A stretch of 64,000 nucleotides of DNA from Elizabethkingia meningoseptica_A (GTDB lineage: Bacteria; Bacteroidota; Bacteroidia; Flavobacteriales; Weeksellaceae): assembly GCF_045762675.1 (NCBI RefSeq), contig NZ_JBJDLK010000006.1, positions 124,001 through 188,000 on the forward strand. Direction: 5' to 3'. Position 1 is the first letter of the stretch. The number at the start of each line of letters is the position of its first letter. The position numbers were made by a program, and so were the translations under genes. The notes beneath the pieces are model-generated. The model was not told where the DNA came from. It worked only from the letters and a program-made list of their open reading frames with translations, and ran no database searches. This document shows positions 35,224 to 43,275 of this stretch, piece after piece.

Positions 35224-35718
35224 ATGGTTCATGAATTACAAAACCTTGAAGATTCTATTCTAAAGAATATTGAATTCAGCATATCGGATATCTCGCCAGA
35301 TGCAGAATGTGAAGAGTATTCCGGTTATAATTTTAAGCTTCATCATATAAATGTAAAATTCAGAAAAGCCAAAGTAACACCTAAGAAAAACGGGCTCTTT
35401 GTAACTTTATGGAAAAGAAATCCGCATGGAAGCACCGAAGCTTTTCATTATAGTGATCCTTTTGACTTTTATATGATTGCAGCCGCACACAATAACAGGC
35501 AAGGATATTTTATCTTCCCAGCCAATGTATTAGCCAAGAAGCAGATATTAACAACAGAAACTAAAGAAGGCAAACGTGGTTTCAGGGTATACCCGGACTG
35601 GGATACTCCTCAGAGTACACAGGCTGAAAAAACTCAGAAATGGCAATCTGCATACTTTATCGATATCAATACCGGAAAAGACCGAATCACGGAAAAACTG
35701 GCAAAGTTATTCGATTAG
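35224..35718 (+). CDS. mepB: MepB-family protein
   Basis: A 164-residue protein of the MepB family, named after the gene next to the MepA efflux pump in Staphylococcus. Conserved features are EEYSGYNFKL, the TLWKRNPHGST block, PFDFYMIAAA, GYFIFPANVLAKK, and the C-terminal GFRVYPDWD. The molecular function is unknown. It has a 9-base gap after the Rossmann protein gene. Confidence 0.8.
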   Translation: MVHELQNLEDSILKNIEFSISDISPDAECEEYSGYNFKLHHINVKFRKAKVTPKKNGLFVTLWKRNPHGSTEAFHYSDPFDFYMIAAAHNNRQGYFIFPANVLAKKQILTTETKEGKRGFRVYPDWDTPQSTQAEKTQKWQSAYFIDINTGKDRITEKLAKLFD

Positions 35719-35892
35719 ATTAATGATTGTTATATGATTACAGTATTAAATTCACTCCCCTGACTTGTTCGCTTATTGACCCCGTTAATTATTTATAAAT
35801 CATATTGTACAGGTTTTTGGCATAAATTTGGGTAGTCTTATGAATATATCCATGAAATTTATCAATCATTTATAATTCTTAAACACTATTAT

Positions 35893-36360
35893 ATGAAACG
35901 TATTACAAGTATTATCGGTATTGGAGCTTTACTGTTGGCGGGCAGTTGTAGTTCCCCAAAACAATCTGTAACAGATAAAAATGCTGATCAGAAAAATGTT
36001 AAAATAGAATTTACAGGTGCGGATACTTTTGCTGTAAAAAATGCAAAACTTAAAGTAAGCCTGTATGGAGTTTCTGCAAATATTGCAGATGTTCCTGCAA
36101 CATTAATTACTGAAAAAGAATACGAACAAAAAGCTGTTCCTTTTACTATTGATCTTCCGGTACCTGCTAATCCCGAAAGCCTTATTAAGCCGGCTATTAC
36201 TAAGGGTGAAGCTGTAAAATACTATGTAGCGATCAACTGGGATTCCGATGGTAACGGAAAAGAAGAGAAGGGAGATATTATTATCGATTACGATAAAAAA
36301 TTCCCTACAATCACCATTGACGGAAATACACAACAAGTCTATTTAAAAGTTTCAAAATAA
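35893..36360 (+). CDS. YbaY/YscW-like lipoprotein
   Basis: A 155-residue lipoprotein (lipobox AGSC, C19). The mature part is beta-rich, with NAKLKVSLYGVSANIADVPATLI and VPFTIDLPVP (first stretch in two parts: NAKLKVSLYGVS and ANIADVPATLI). This resembles the core of YbaY/YscW-type lipoproteins. A Ca-binding-like DSDGNGKEEKGD loop follows. Function is unknown, probably in the envelope. A strong terminator lies downstream (36424-36461). Confidence 0.65.
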   Translation: MKRITSIIGIGALLLAGSCSSPKQSVTDKNADQKNVKIEFTGADTFAVKNAKLKVSLYGVSANIADVPATLITEKEYEQKAVPFTIDLPVPANPESLIKPAITKGEAVKYYVAINWDSDGNGKEEKGDIIIDYDKKFPTITIDGNTQQVYLKVSK

Positions 36361-37205
36361 GAGTTAATTTTGACAATTCCTAAAACCCAATATAAGATTT
36401 AGGAAATCAAAAATATATCATAAAACAGTAGTAGAATTAACCTTACTACTGTTTTTTTTTGCGTTTTTTAATTGTCATCTATCAATATCTTTTACCATTA
36501 TAAATACGGCATTTTTCATTTAAATAATACCCATCTAATTATTTTCCAAAAAGAACTTCTGGATTTATACATAATAAAAACCAGAGAAAATTTTTATTTT
36601 CTGGTTTCATTTAACCCTATAAAAAGGCATATTTTAGAATTATACACTAGTTTAAGATAATACAAAATTTTTGCAACAATTAATAACGAAATAGACTTAA
36701 TGATATATCTTGATTATCAGAAATTACTGAGTCTAAATCTCACAATGATGGAATTAATTCAAAAAAAAACAGATTGTTGACCACATCAAAAATTTTAACA
36801 ACTAAGATGTAATTCAAAAATAAAAAAAATATAAAATTTAAATTACCCCCACATTAACCAATTCTAATTGTATGAGGATAAATTAACAAACATAATTACA
36901 TTATTATATATTAAAATAATTTATCAATAAGTTGTTAAACAATATATATTATAAATATTTAACATTATAAAAATAAAAAAAATACATATATATAAATATA
37001 TGCAAAATAATTATAAAATATTAATATATGCAACAATCACAACACCAATTTATTTAAATAAAGAATACAACAATTAAAAAATATATTATTTTTAATGTTT
37101 AAAATATATATATATTTTTAATAAAATTTTAATTTTTAATTAATTTGTTTTTAATTTAGATTTAAACTTTAGTTATTATTCTATTAATTAAAAATCTCAT
37201 ACCAT
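36361..37205. other. 845-base AT-rich spacer before the RiPP island
   Basis: After the terminator at 36424-36461 the sequence becomes extremely AT-rich, with runs of A and T and ATATAT tracts around 36880-37110. Short frames here (a 62-codon frame at 36472 and a 26-codon one at 36700) have no support. The island promoter must lie near 37100-37190, but I find no exact TAnnTTTG box. Confidence 0.5.
36424..36461 (+). terminator. Intrinsic terminator of the YbaY-like gene
   Basis: AACAGTAGTA and TACTACTGTT pair around a 10-base loop and are followed by nine T residues. Confidence 0.8.
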
Positions 37206-38774
37206 ATGGAAAAATATAGAACATCTGTTTACACCATTTTTATAGAATTAGAAAATGATGAAAATTATGGCTTATTAGTACATGGATACACAGGAGCTAT
37301 TGATAAGGTTGCTAAAAGAGTATGGGATATATTAAAAGGCAAGACTATAATTGATGAAAATAAATGTAATTTATCTTCCCCAATTTTTGAAAAATTAAAA
37401 AAAAGAGGATATATAACTTCTAAATCGCCAGTCGAAGAAAAAGAAATCGTAAAAAAGATGGCAAATATTTTTCATAAAAGAGATAGTTTTATGAAGAATT
37501 TCATGTTTTTGGTAGCATACGACTGCAATTTCAGATGTCCCTATTGTTTTGAAAATGAAATTTCAAATAATGGGAAGGGATGGTCTAAAAAGGTTTTTAC
37601 AAAAGAGTCAGTAGATAGAGCTTATCAAGCAATGTTAGAGTTTGAACCAAATATAGAATTACATAGTAAAAAAATAATTCTCTATGGAGGAGAGCCTTTA
37701 CTAAAGCAGAATAAAGAAATTATAAAATATATTGTATCTAAGGGAAATGAGTATGGATACCATTTTACCGCTATTACCAACGGATATGATATAGAGCATT
37801 TTGTAGACTTATTATCACCTGATAAAATAAGCTATCTGCAAATAAGTATTGACGGTATTGAAGAAAGACATAATAATAGAAGAACTCATTTTTCGGATGG
37901 TGGATCATTCCAAAAGATAATGGATAACATTACACTCGCATTGAAAAGAGATATTTCTATTTCAATAAGAGTTAATACTGAACTTAATAATTTTGAAGAT
38001 TTAAAGGTTTTAAAAAAATTATTTATTGATTTAAATTTTTATACCTATAAAAAATTTTCAGTATACTCTGCATTAATACATGGGGAAGATGAAATGAATT
38101 GTAATACTATTATGACAAATACCATTGATTCTAAAACAGATAATATAAATACATCCATTCAATATAATCCCGTAAATGATCCTTTCCAACAGTATATTGA
38201 TTTTGAATATGAAGAAAAGCTATTTAATAATATAATATCCTATTATGATGAAGCCTCAAATATTGATGACAATCTCAAAACAATGAATCGAGGAAAATTC
38301 GTGAAGAAATATTTAGAATCCATCAGTAATGATGAAACTATGAAGCTAATATCATGTCAGGATTTTGGAATTAGACAGAAAATAAATAATGCCTTAAAGA
38401 ATAAAAAACCTGTTGAATTTAGATCTGTTTTTTGTTCCGCACAAACAGGAGAATTAATTTTTGATCCTTATGGAGATTTATACTCTTGTTGGGAAACCGT
38501 CGGTATAGATAAATATAAAGTTGGAACATATAGAGATCAATTAAAATTAAATGAAAATGAATTAGAAAATTGGTATGGTCGAAATATAAGTACAACACCT
38601 GCATGTAGCAAATGTAAATATGCATTTTTTTGTGGCGGTGGATGTCAGGCACATGCGTTAAAAGAAGGAAGAGGCTATAAATCTCCATATTGCGATGGCT
38701 ACCCAAAAGCTTTCCATGAGATTGTTTCCAATTGCTTTTTACAATATGAATCTAATACAAACTCTATTGTTTAA
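37206..38774 (+). CDS. Radical SAM/SPASM peptide maturase
   Basis: A 522-residue radical SAM enzyme. An N-terminal region of about 100 residues resembles the peptide-recognition segment of maturases. The [4Fe-4S] motif C107-x3-C111-x2-C114 (CNFRCPYC) is followed by YGGEPLL (160-166, SAM-binding GGE) and LQISIDG. The C-terminal SPASM domain (about 405-512) has C410, C428, C467, C470, C476, C480, C496 and C510 as ligands for auxiliary clusters. Enzymes of this layout install thioether, C-C or other crosslinks in ribosomal peptides. The next gene, 18 bases later, encodes a small Cys-containing peptide, the obvious substrate. Codon use is very A/T-rich compared with flanking genes, suggesting transfer. 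Confidence 0.9.
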   Translation: MEKYRTSVYTIFIELENDENYGLLVHGYTGAIDKVAKRVWDILKGKTIIDENKCNLSSPIFEKLKKRGYITSKSPVEEKEIVKKMANIFHKRDSFMKNFMFLVAYDCNFRCPYCFENEISNNGKGWSKKVFTKESVDRAYQAMLEFEPNIELHSKKIILYGGEPLLKQNKEIIKYIVSKGNEYGYHFTAITNGYDIEHFVDLLSPDKISYLQISIDGIEERHNNRRTHFSDGGSFQKIMDNITLALKRDISISIRVNTELNNFEDLKVLKKLFIDLNFYTYKKFSVYSALIHGEDEMNCNTIMTNTIDSKTDNINTSIQYNPVNDPFQQYIDFEYEEKLFNNIISYYDEASNIDDNLKTMNRGKFVKKYLESISNDETMKLISCQDFGIRQKINNALKNKKPVEFRSVFCSAQTGELIFDPYGDLYSCWETVGIDKYKVGTYRDQLKLNENELENWYGRNISTTPACSKCKYAFFCGGGCQAHALKEGRGYKSPYCDGYPKAFHEIVSNCFLQYESNTNSIV

Positions 38775-38792
38775 TTTTTTTAATATAATTCC

Positions 38793-39026
38793 ATGAAAGA
38801 AAAATCAACTCCAAAAGAAAATGAAATTACCTTATCTACAATTAAGGAGAATGAATTAGTATCATTCAATGATCACTTATATGATGAATATACTATTTCT
38901 GAATTAGAAGAAAGACTAGAAACTAAACCTTGGATGTGTGGAGTAAATGTTGATTGCCCTCAATTAGAGTGTGGGCAAAACAACCCACCACCTAAGGAAG
39001 AAGAAACAGTAGAAAAAATTGAATAA
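38793..39026 (+). CDS. Putative RiPP precursor peptide
   Basis: A 77-residue peptide. An acidic leader-like first half contains DEYTISELEERLE (31-43), reminiscent of recognition helices bound by maturases. Next comes W47 and a Cys-containing segment: C49, C55 and C60 in the pattern C-x5-C-x4-C, then GQNNPPP, and a charged tail KEEETVEKIE. No signal peptide is present. The likely core is about 46-67, with the charged tail as a follower that may be removed; this is inference. It sits between the radical SAM maturase and an M50 protease, the order expected of a RiPP cluster. I recognise no existing precursor family. Confidence 0.75.
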   Translation: MKEKSTPKENEITLSTIKENELVSFNDHLYDEYTISELEERLETKPWMCGVNVDCPQLECGQNNPPPKEEETVEKIE

Positions 39027-39036
39027 TATCAATTAT

Positions 39037-39077
39037 AAAGAGTACTGTTCTATTTACAAGTCAGAATAGTACTCTTT
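39037..39077 (+). promoter_or_regulatory. Stem-loop between the precursor and downstream genes
   Basis: AAAGAGTACTGTTCT (39037-39051) pairs with AGAATAGTACTCTTT (39063-39077) along 15 bp with one G-T pair and an 11-base loop. It begins 10 bases after the precursor stop. Only three T residues follow, so it is an imperfect terminator. Such elements in RiPP operons limit read-through or stabilise the precursor end of the mRNA. Confidence 0.65.
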
Positions 39078-39105
39078 GCAAATAGAGCATTGTAAATCAA
39101 TTCAA

Positions 39106-40284
39106 ATGGATCTAAATTTTATAAAAGCGTTTAAGGTTTGTAATATTGAAACATCAAGCATAAATGCAACTTTCCTACTGAATTATGAAGGAAAGTTTTA
39201 TCAAATAAGCGAGTCCTTGGCTATTTTGATATGTATTTTAGGTGAGGTAAAAAATATAAAAGAAGCAACTGTTAAGTATAATAAAATTAAAAATTATAAT
39301 TATACAGAAAAAAATATTCTATTCTTAATAAACGAATATTTAGTTCCAATTGTTGAAAAAAACCATCCTAGTGGGCGAATAGAATCATTTAAATTTAAAA
39401 AGGAACTTTTTACTGCTTCAATCATTGCTCCGGTAACAAAAAATCTTAGTTTTTTCTTCAATCCAATTGTTTTTAAAATTTTAATTACAACACTAGTAGT
39501 TTTGTTATCATTTTTTATTTTTCATAACAAGCCTCAGGGTTTTAAATTAAATACAGAGTCATACTTTATAATTAGCTTTTGCTTTTTTATATCTGTAATT
39601 ATCCACGAATTAGGACACGCTTCTGCTTGTAAATACTATAACATTGAACATGGCTCTATTGGCTTCGCTATTTATTTGTACTTTCCTGTATTCTATGCAG
39701 ACGTGTCTAATGCCTGGCTTCTTCCTAGAAAAAACAGAGTAATAATAGATTTTGCGGGAATTTATTTTCAATCAATTTTTCTCATTCCATTTATTATTTG
39801 CTTTTTCGCTATTGGAAACCCCATTGCATATTATATAATCTTTTCCATATTTTTTTCATTTATACTGGATCTAAATCCTTTTTTTAAATTTGATGGGTAT
39901 TGGATAATTTCTGATGCTTTAGGCATACCTAATCTGAGGGAAAAAACTCATGAAATTCCAAAGTATTTATATTCCAAGTATATTAAAAAACAAAATTCTA
40001 AAAAACCTTTTTTATTTGAATTAAAAAAGGTTGAAAAGTTCTGTTTTCTACTTTATTTCGTTTTGGCAAATTTATTCTTTGGATATGTGTTTTTATATAA
40101 AATACCTTACTATCTTTTTGTATTCCTCAGCACATTCCCGCACGAATTTAAAGATATCTTTTATAGATTTTTCAACAAAAACATTCCTTCTTTTCAAGAA
40201 ACAAGCTTGTTATTATACAAATTGTTTATTGGATTATTAATGCTCTATTTCTGTTATAACTTAATAAAAAGAATTTTCAAATAA
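39106..40284 (+). CDS. M50-family membrane metalloprotease
   Basis: A 392-residue membrane protein of the site-2-protease type. An N-terminal cytoplasmic region of about 105 residues looks like a PqqD-like winged-helix or peptide-binding domain (NYEGKFYQISESLAILICIL). About six to eight hydrophobic helices follow. The zinc motif is HELGH (167-171) and the second metal ligand D263 lies in NPFFKFDGYW. Related proteases cut leader peptides or signals in RiPP clusters, as YydH does in the epipeptide system. It is likely to process the modified precursor at the membrane. The ATG at 39106 is chosen over upstream TTG starts because these fall in the stem-loop. Confidence 0.8.
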   Translation: MDLNFIKAFKVCNIETSSINATFLLNYEGKFYQISESLAILICILGEVKNIKEATVKYNKIKNYNYTEKNILFLINEYLVPIVEKNHPSGRIESFKFKKELFTASIIAPVTKNLSFFFNPIVFKILITTLVVLLSFFIFHNKPQGFKLNTESYFIISFCFFISVIIHELGHASACKYYNIEHGSIGFAIYLYFPVFYADVSNAWLLPRKNRVIIDFAGIYFQSIFLIPFIICFFAIGNPIAYYIIFSIFFSFILDLNPFFKFDGYWIISDALGIPNLREKTHEIPKYLYSKYIKKQNSKKPFLFELKKVEKFCFLLYFVLANLFFGYVFLYKIPYYLFVFLSTFPHEFKDIFYRFFNKNIPSFQETSLLLYKLFIGLLMLYFCYNLIKRIFK

Positions 40285-40311
40285 AAACATAATATTAAAA
40301 CACAAAAGAAT

Positions 40312-41151
40312 ATGAGAAATATAATTATATTAATGATTACTGGTCTAACGTCGTTTTTATTTGCTCAAAAAAAAGAAATTAGTGGTATTGTTTTATCCGG
40401 TGAAACCAATCTACCAATAGAGTTTGCCAATATAGGAATAAAAGATTCTCCATTCGCAACAATAACTAATAAAGACGGAGCTTTTAAACTGAATATACCA
40501 AACGGGTATGAAAATGCACAGGTAAGAATAACTTCGATCGGGTACGAACCAAAAGTATTCAATATACAGGACTACCCTATTGTCACAGAAGATAAACTAT
40601 ACCTCACACCGAAAATAATAAATATTCCGGAAGTCGTACTTACAAAAGAACAAAAGTATGAGATAGAAAAAATCGGGACAGAATCTACTTCTACTAAAAT
40701 TGTAACTGGTTGGAGTTCCGGTCCCGGAAAGGGGGGGGAAAGAGGAATATTAATAAAGCCTAAAAATAAAACTTATTACATTAAAGATATAAATTTCCAC
40801 ATCGCTGAAAATAATTTCAAAAGCTTAAATGTAAGACTTCATATAAGAAAATTAAAAGACAACCTTCCCGATCAGGAGCTTTTACAAAACAATATTATCA
40901 TTCCTGTTACAATAAATAAAGGCTGGGTTAGTGAAGACATATCTAGATACAAAATAAAAATTGACGAACCTATTGTTGTCTCTTTAGAATGGCTTGACAA
41001 CTCTACTTGTAATCAAAATTGTAATTTTCTTATATCATTGAATTATTTCTCAGGTAAATTATTCGCTAAAGAAGCCAGTGAAAGTAAGTGGATAATAAAA
41101 AAAGGAATGAGTCCCAGTATTTTTATTAATATCTATCAATTAAACAAGTGA
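40312..41151 (+). CDS. Secreted carboxypeptidase-regulatory-like protein
   Basis: A 279-residue exported protein with a signal peptide (MRNIIILMITGLTSFLFAQ). Residues 20-105 form a CarboxypepD_reg-like beta-sandwich (EISGIVLSGETNLPIEFANI, then FKLNIPNG). The C-terminal part (about 110-279) is beta-rich, with a pair of Cys in STCNQNCNF, and belongs to no family I can name. The reading frame contains a G8 tract (40731-40738) coding for Gly-Gly. It overlaps the terpene protein gene by 4 bases (GTGA), so translation is coupled. It may be a periplasmic binding, immunity or transport accessory protein for the product. Confidence 0.75.
   Translation: MRNIIILMITGLTSFLFAQKKEISGIVLSGETNLPIEFANIGIKDSPFATITNKDGAFKLNIPNGYENAQVRITSIGYEPKVFNIQDYPIVTEDKLYLTPKIINIPEVVLTKEQKYEIEKIGTESTSTKIVTGWSSGPGKGGERGILIKPKNKTYYIKDINFHIAENNFKSLNVRLHIRKLKDNLPDQELLQNNIIIPVTINKGWVSEDISRYKIKIDEPIVVSLEWLDNSTCNQNCNFLISLNYFSGKLFAKEASESKWIIKKGMSPSIFINIYQLNK
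40731..40738. repeat. G8 homopolymer in an AT-rich gene
   Basis: Eight consecutive G residues lie in coding sequence (Pro-Gly-Lys-Gly-Gly-Glu) that is otherwise strongly A/T-rich. Slippage by one base would truncate the secreted protein and uncouple the next gene. Confidence 0.8.
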
Positions 41152-43109
41152 ATAAAATTGCAGATGAAACTTTTAGATTTTATGCTAGTTATATAAAATC
41201 TTTAAAAATTGATTTAGACTTAAAAACATTATTATTAAATCCTAAACAAGGAGACTACGACTTTTACCTTTTTTTTCCATACGTCTTTGCCGACTCTTTT
41301 GCTGGCTTAAATGATTATGATTTAAAACTTTTGAGCGTTTCTTGTTATCTTTATTTTCTACATTTAACAATATTTGATGAAATCACAGATAAACAGAGTA
41401 TCAATCCTATTGTCGTCAAAAATATAGCAACATCTTCCTTTTGCCAAGAAGAATCAATTAAAATACTAAGTGAACTATTCAATTTAAATTCTAAATTTTG
41501 GACTTTATGGTATAAAAGGAAGTATAATTTTAATCTCTCATTATATAATGAAAAATTTCTGGTTCTTTTTTCTGAAAAGGAATACTTTGACTTAGCTGAT
41601 TTAAAAGGAGAAATGACTAAATCTGTACTAGATTCATTATATATTTTATCAAATTTCAATAATAAAACAGAATATGAAAATCTTATTAAATCATGTCGAT
41701 ATTTTTCAATAGGAAGCCAGATTATCGATGACATCCAAGATATCATTGAAGATTATGAAAATCACCAGTTTAATTGGATACTGAACACTATAAAAGATTC
41801 ATTAAAAAAGAAAAACATTTCACTTACAAAAGAATCATTAAAAAAAGAACTATACTCTTCAGGAATAGCTCTTTTATATTATAAAAAAGCACATGCTTTT
41901 TTAAATAAAGCCCTGTATTATGTGTACAACACCAGATCAACTCAGTGGCAAAAGTTAATAAGTAAGCAATTAGATAAAAATTCAATTAGAATAGATACTT
42001 TAATAGGTTTTCAGAAGATTAATACGATAAAAATAAAAATTTTTCTCAAATCAGGTTTAAAAACTTTTCCTAATATTGAACTTCAAATGAATAATGATTT
42101 TTTTAAAAGCTCATTATTATTTCTTATAAACGAACATCATAAAAATTACATTGAACTTAAACACTTTATGTATTTAAGCAGTATCGATGGCTTTAATAAT
42201 AAAAATAAAGTACACGTAGGTGAGGTTTTTCAACTAGCTATATTAACAGATATTTATATTGATATTCAAAATCAAATGGATGTTGACTTAAATTATTTTA
42301 TTCAGGAAAACATAAAATCTATTAAAAAATACAGATCAAAAGAAGATATGGGTGCATGGAGTTATTTTCCTTCAGTTAATGAAATTGCACCAGATATTGA
42401 CGATCTGGGCCAAATAATTCAAGTTTTGCATAAAAAGGGAGAATTTAATTATATAAAAAAATATTGTTTACCCTTAATTGATTTCGTCGCAAATAATTGT
42501 TTTGATAATAAAATTGGAAGTTTCTTCACATGGATATTACCAAAAGAAAATAAAAATACTAAACAGGTTTTACAAAACAAATTTAATATGGAAAAATGGG
42601 GTACTGGTCCTGATATTGAAGCTGTTGCCAACTTTATATATTCTATTCAATTATTAGGTTCAAAACAGCATAATACATATGCAAAATCAATCAATTTTAT
42701 ATTAAAAAATCAAAATAAAGAAGGATATTGGGATAGTAGATGGTATTATGGAAAGTATTACGGCACATATGTTTGTGTAAGATCCCTTATTAAAGAGTCA
42801 AATAAATCTTACACAGATTATCTGAAGAAAGCTTCTGATTTCTTAGTTAAAACACAAAATACTGACGGAGGTTGGGGACTAAAGGAAGACTATTCAGACC
42901 CTTTAAATACAGCTTTCGGAATACTAATATTAAAATTAATTGATAAAAAAGCTTTTCATAAAATTATAGAAAAAGCCATTATATATATACATAAAAACAG
43001 GCAACCTAATTATTCATGGCAACCTATAAACTTTATCAAACCGCGATTAAATGATCCTTACCGTAGCTCAACACTTACAACAGCTTATGTTTTAAAAGCA
43101 CTTTTATAA
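41148..43109 (+). CDS. Two-domain terpenoid enzyme: isoprenoid-synthase-like plus class II cyclase-like
   Basis: A 653-residue cytoplasmic protein read from GTG at 41148. The N-terminal half (about 40-260) is all-helical with two Asp-rich metal-binding motifs, D77-E-I-T-D81 and D194-D-I-Q-D198, as in prenyltransferases and class I terpene synthases. The C-terminal half (about 320-653) is an alpha-alpha barrel type, with DIDD (416-419) fitting the DxDD acid motif of class II cyclases and squalene-hopene cyclases, a QW-like QNTDGGWG (570-577) and GYWDSRWYY. Together these suggest prenyl chain formation or ionisation in one half and protonation-driven cyclisation in the other. Co-localisation with RiPP genes suggests modification of the peptide or a hybrid product, which is inference. 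Confidence 0.75.
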   Translation: MNKIADETFRFYASYIKSLKIDLDLKTLLLNPKQGDYDFYLFFPYVFADSFAGLNDYDLKLLSVSCYLYFLHLTIFDEITDKQSINPIVVKNIATSSFCQEESIKILSELFNLNSKFWTLWYKRKYNFNLSLYNEKFLVLFSEKEYFDLADLKGEMTKSVLDSLYILSNFNNKTEYENLIKSCRYFSIGSQIIDDIQDIIEDYENHQFNWILNTIKDSLKKKNISLTKESLKKELYSSGIALLYYKKAHAFLNKALYYVYNTRSTQWQKLISKQLDKNSIRIDTLIGFQKINTIKIKIFLKSGLKTFPNIELQMNNDFFKSSLLFLINEHHKNYIELKHFMYLSSIDGFNNKNKVHVGEVFQLAILTDIYIDIQNQMDVDLNYFIQENIKSIKKYRSKEDMGAWSYFPSVNEIAPDIDDLGQIIQVLHKKGEFNYIKKYCLPLIDFVANNCFDNKIGSFFTWILPKENKNTKQVLQNKFNMEKWGTGPDIEAVANFIYSIQLLGSKQHNTYAKSINFILKNQNKEGYWDSRWYYGKYYGTYVCVRSLIKESNKSYTDYLKKASDFLVKTQNTDGGWGLKEDYSDPLNTAFGILILKLIDKKAFHKIIEKAIIYIHKNRQPNYSWQPINFIKPRLNDPYRSSTLTTAYVLKALL

Positions 43110-43170
43110 ATTTTGTTTAATTACATATTACAGAATTATTTTAAATTTTGCAGAAATACTTTTAATATGT

Positions 43171-43200
43171 TTTGCAGAAAAAGAATTATATCTAAATTTG
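43171..43200 (+). promoter_or_regulatory. Bacteroidota promoter of the fluoride exporter gene
   Basis: A -33 TTTG (43171-43174) and a -7 TAAATTTG (43193-43200) are spaced by 18 bases, the best full match to the flavobacterial consensus in the window. Transcription would start near 43207, just before the riboswitch. Confidence 0.7.
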
Positions 43201-43214
43201 CAGTATATAAAAAA

Positions 43215-43265
43215 GGAAATGGTGCTCTTCCTTACCCAACCGCTTAAAAAAGCTGATGACGCCTG
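43215..43265 (+). ncRNA. Fluoride (crcB) riboswitch
   Basis: The RNA follows the crcB consensus: GGAAATGGTGCTCTTCC forms stem GGAA/TTCC (43215-43218 with 43228-43231), then AACCGC and the small stem GCTT/AAGC, ending GCTGATGACGCCTG. The loop GGTG can pair with CGCC near the 3' end to form the known pseudoknot (one U-G). The invariant GCTGATGA and AACCGC blocks are intact. It lies just after a promoter and 10 bases before a CLC-F-type gene, exactly the context of fluoride riboswitches. Confidence 0.88.
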
Positions 43266-43275
43266 ATTAAATTAA

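Noticed and set aside
36472..36660. 62-codon frame in the AT-rich spacer, considered as a second peptide
   Set aside because: It starts inside the downstream flank of a terminator, has no leader or core features, and no ribosome-binding context.
36700..36780. 26-codon frame ending in Cys upstream of the maturase
   Set aside because: Too short, no similarity to the 77-residue peptide, and expected by chance in such sequence.
36880..37150. Extreme AT tract considered as a replication origin
   Set aside because: No DnaA boxes, iterons or replication genes are visible; composition alone is not enough.
41351..41746. 131-codon frame opposite the terpenoid gene
   Set aside because: Antisense to the Asp-rich helical region; Ser/Leu-rich composition is the mirror of A/T-rich sense codons.
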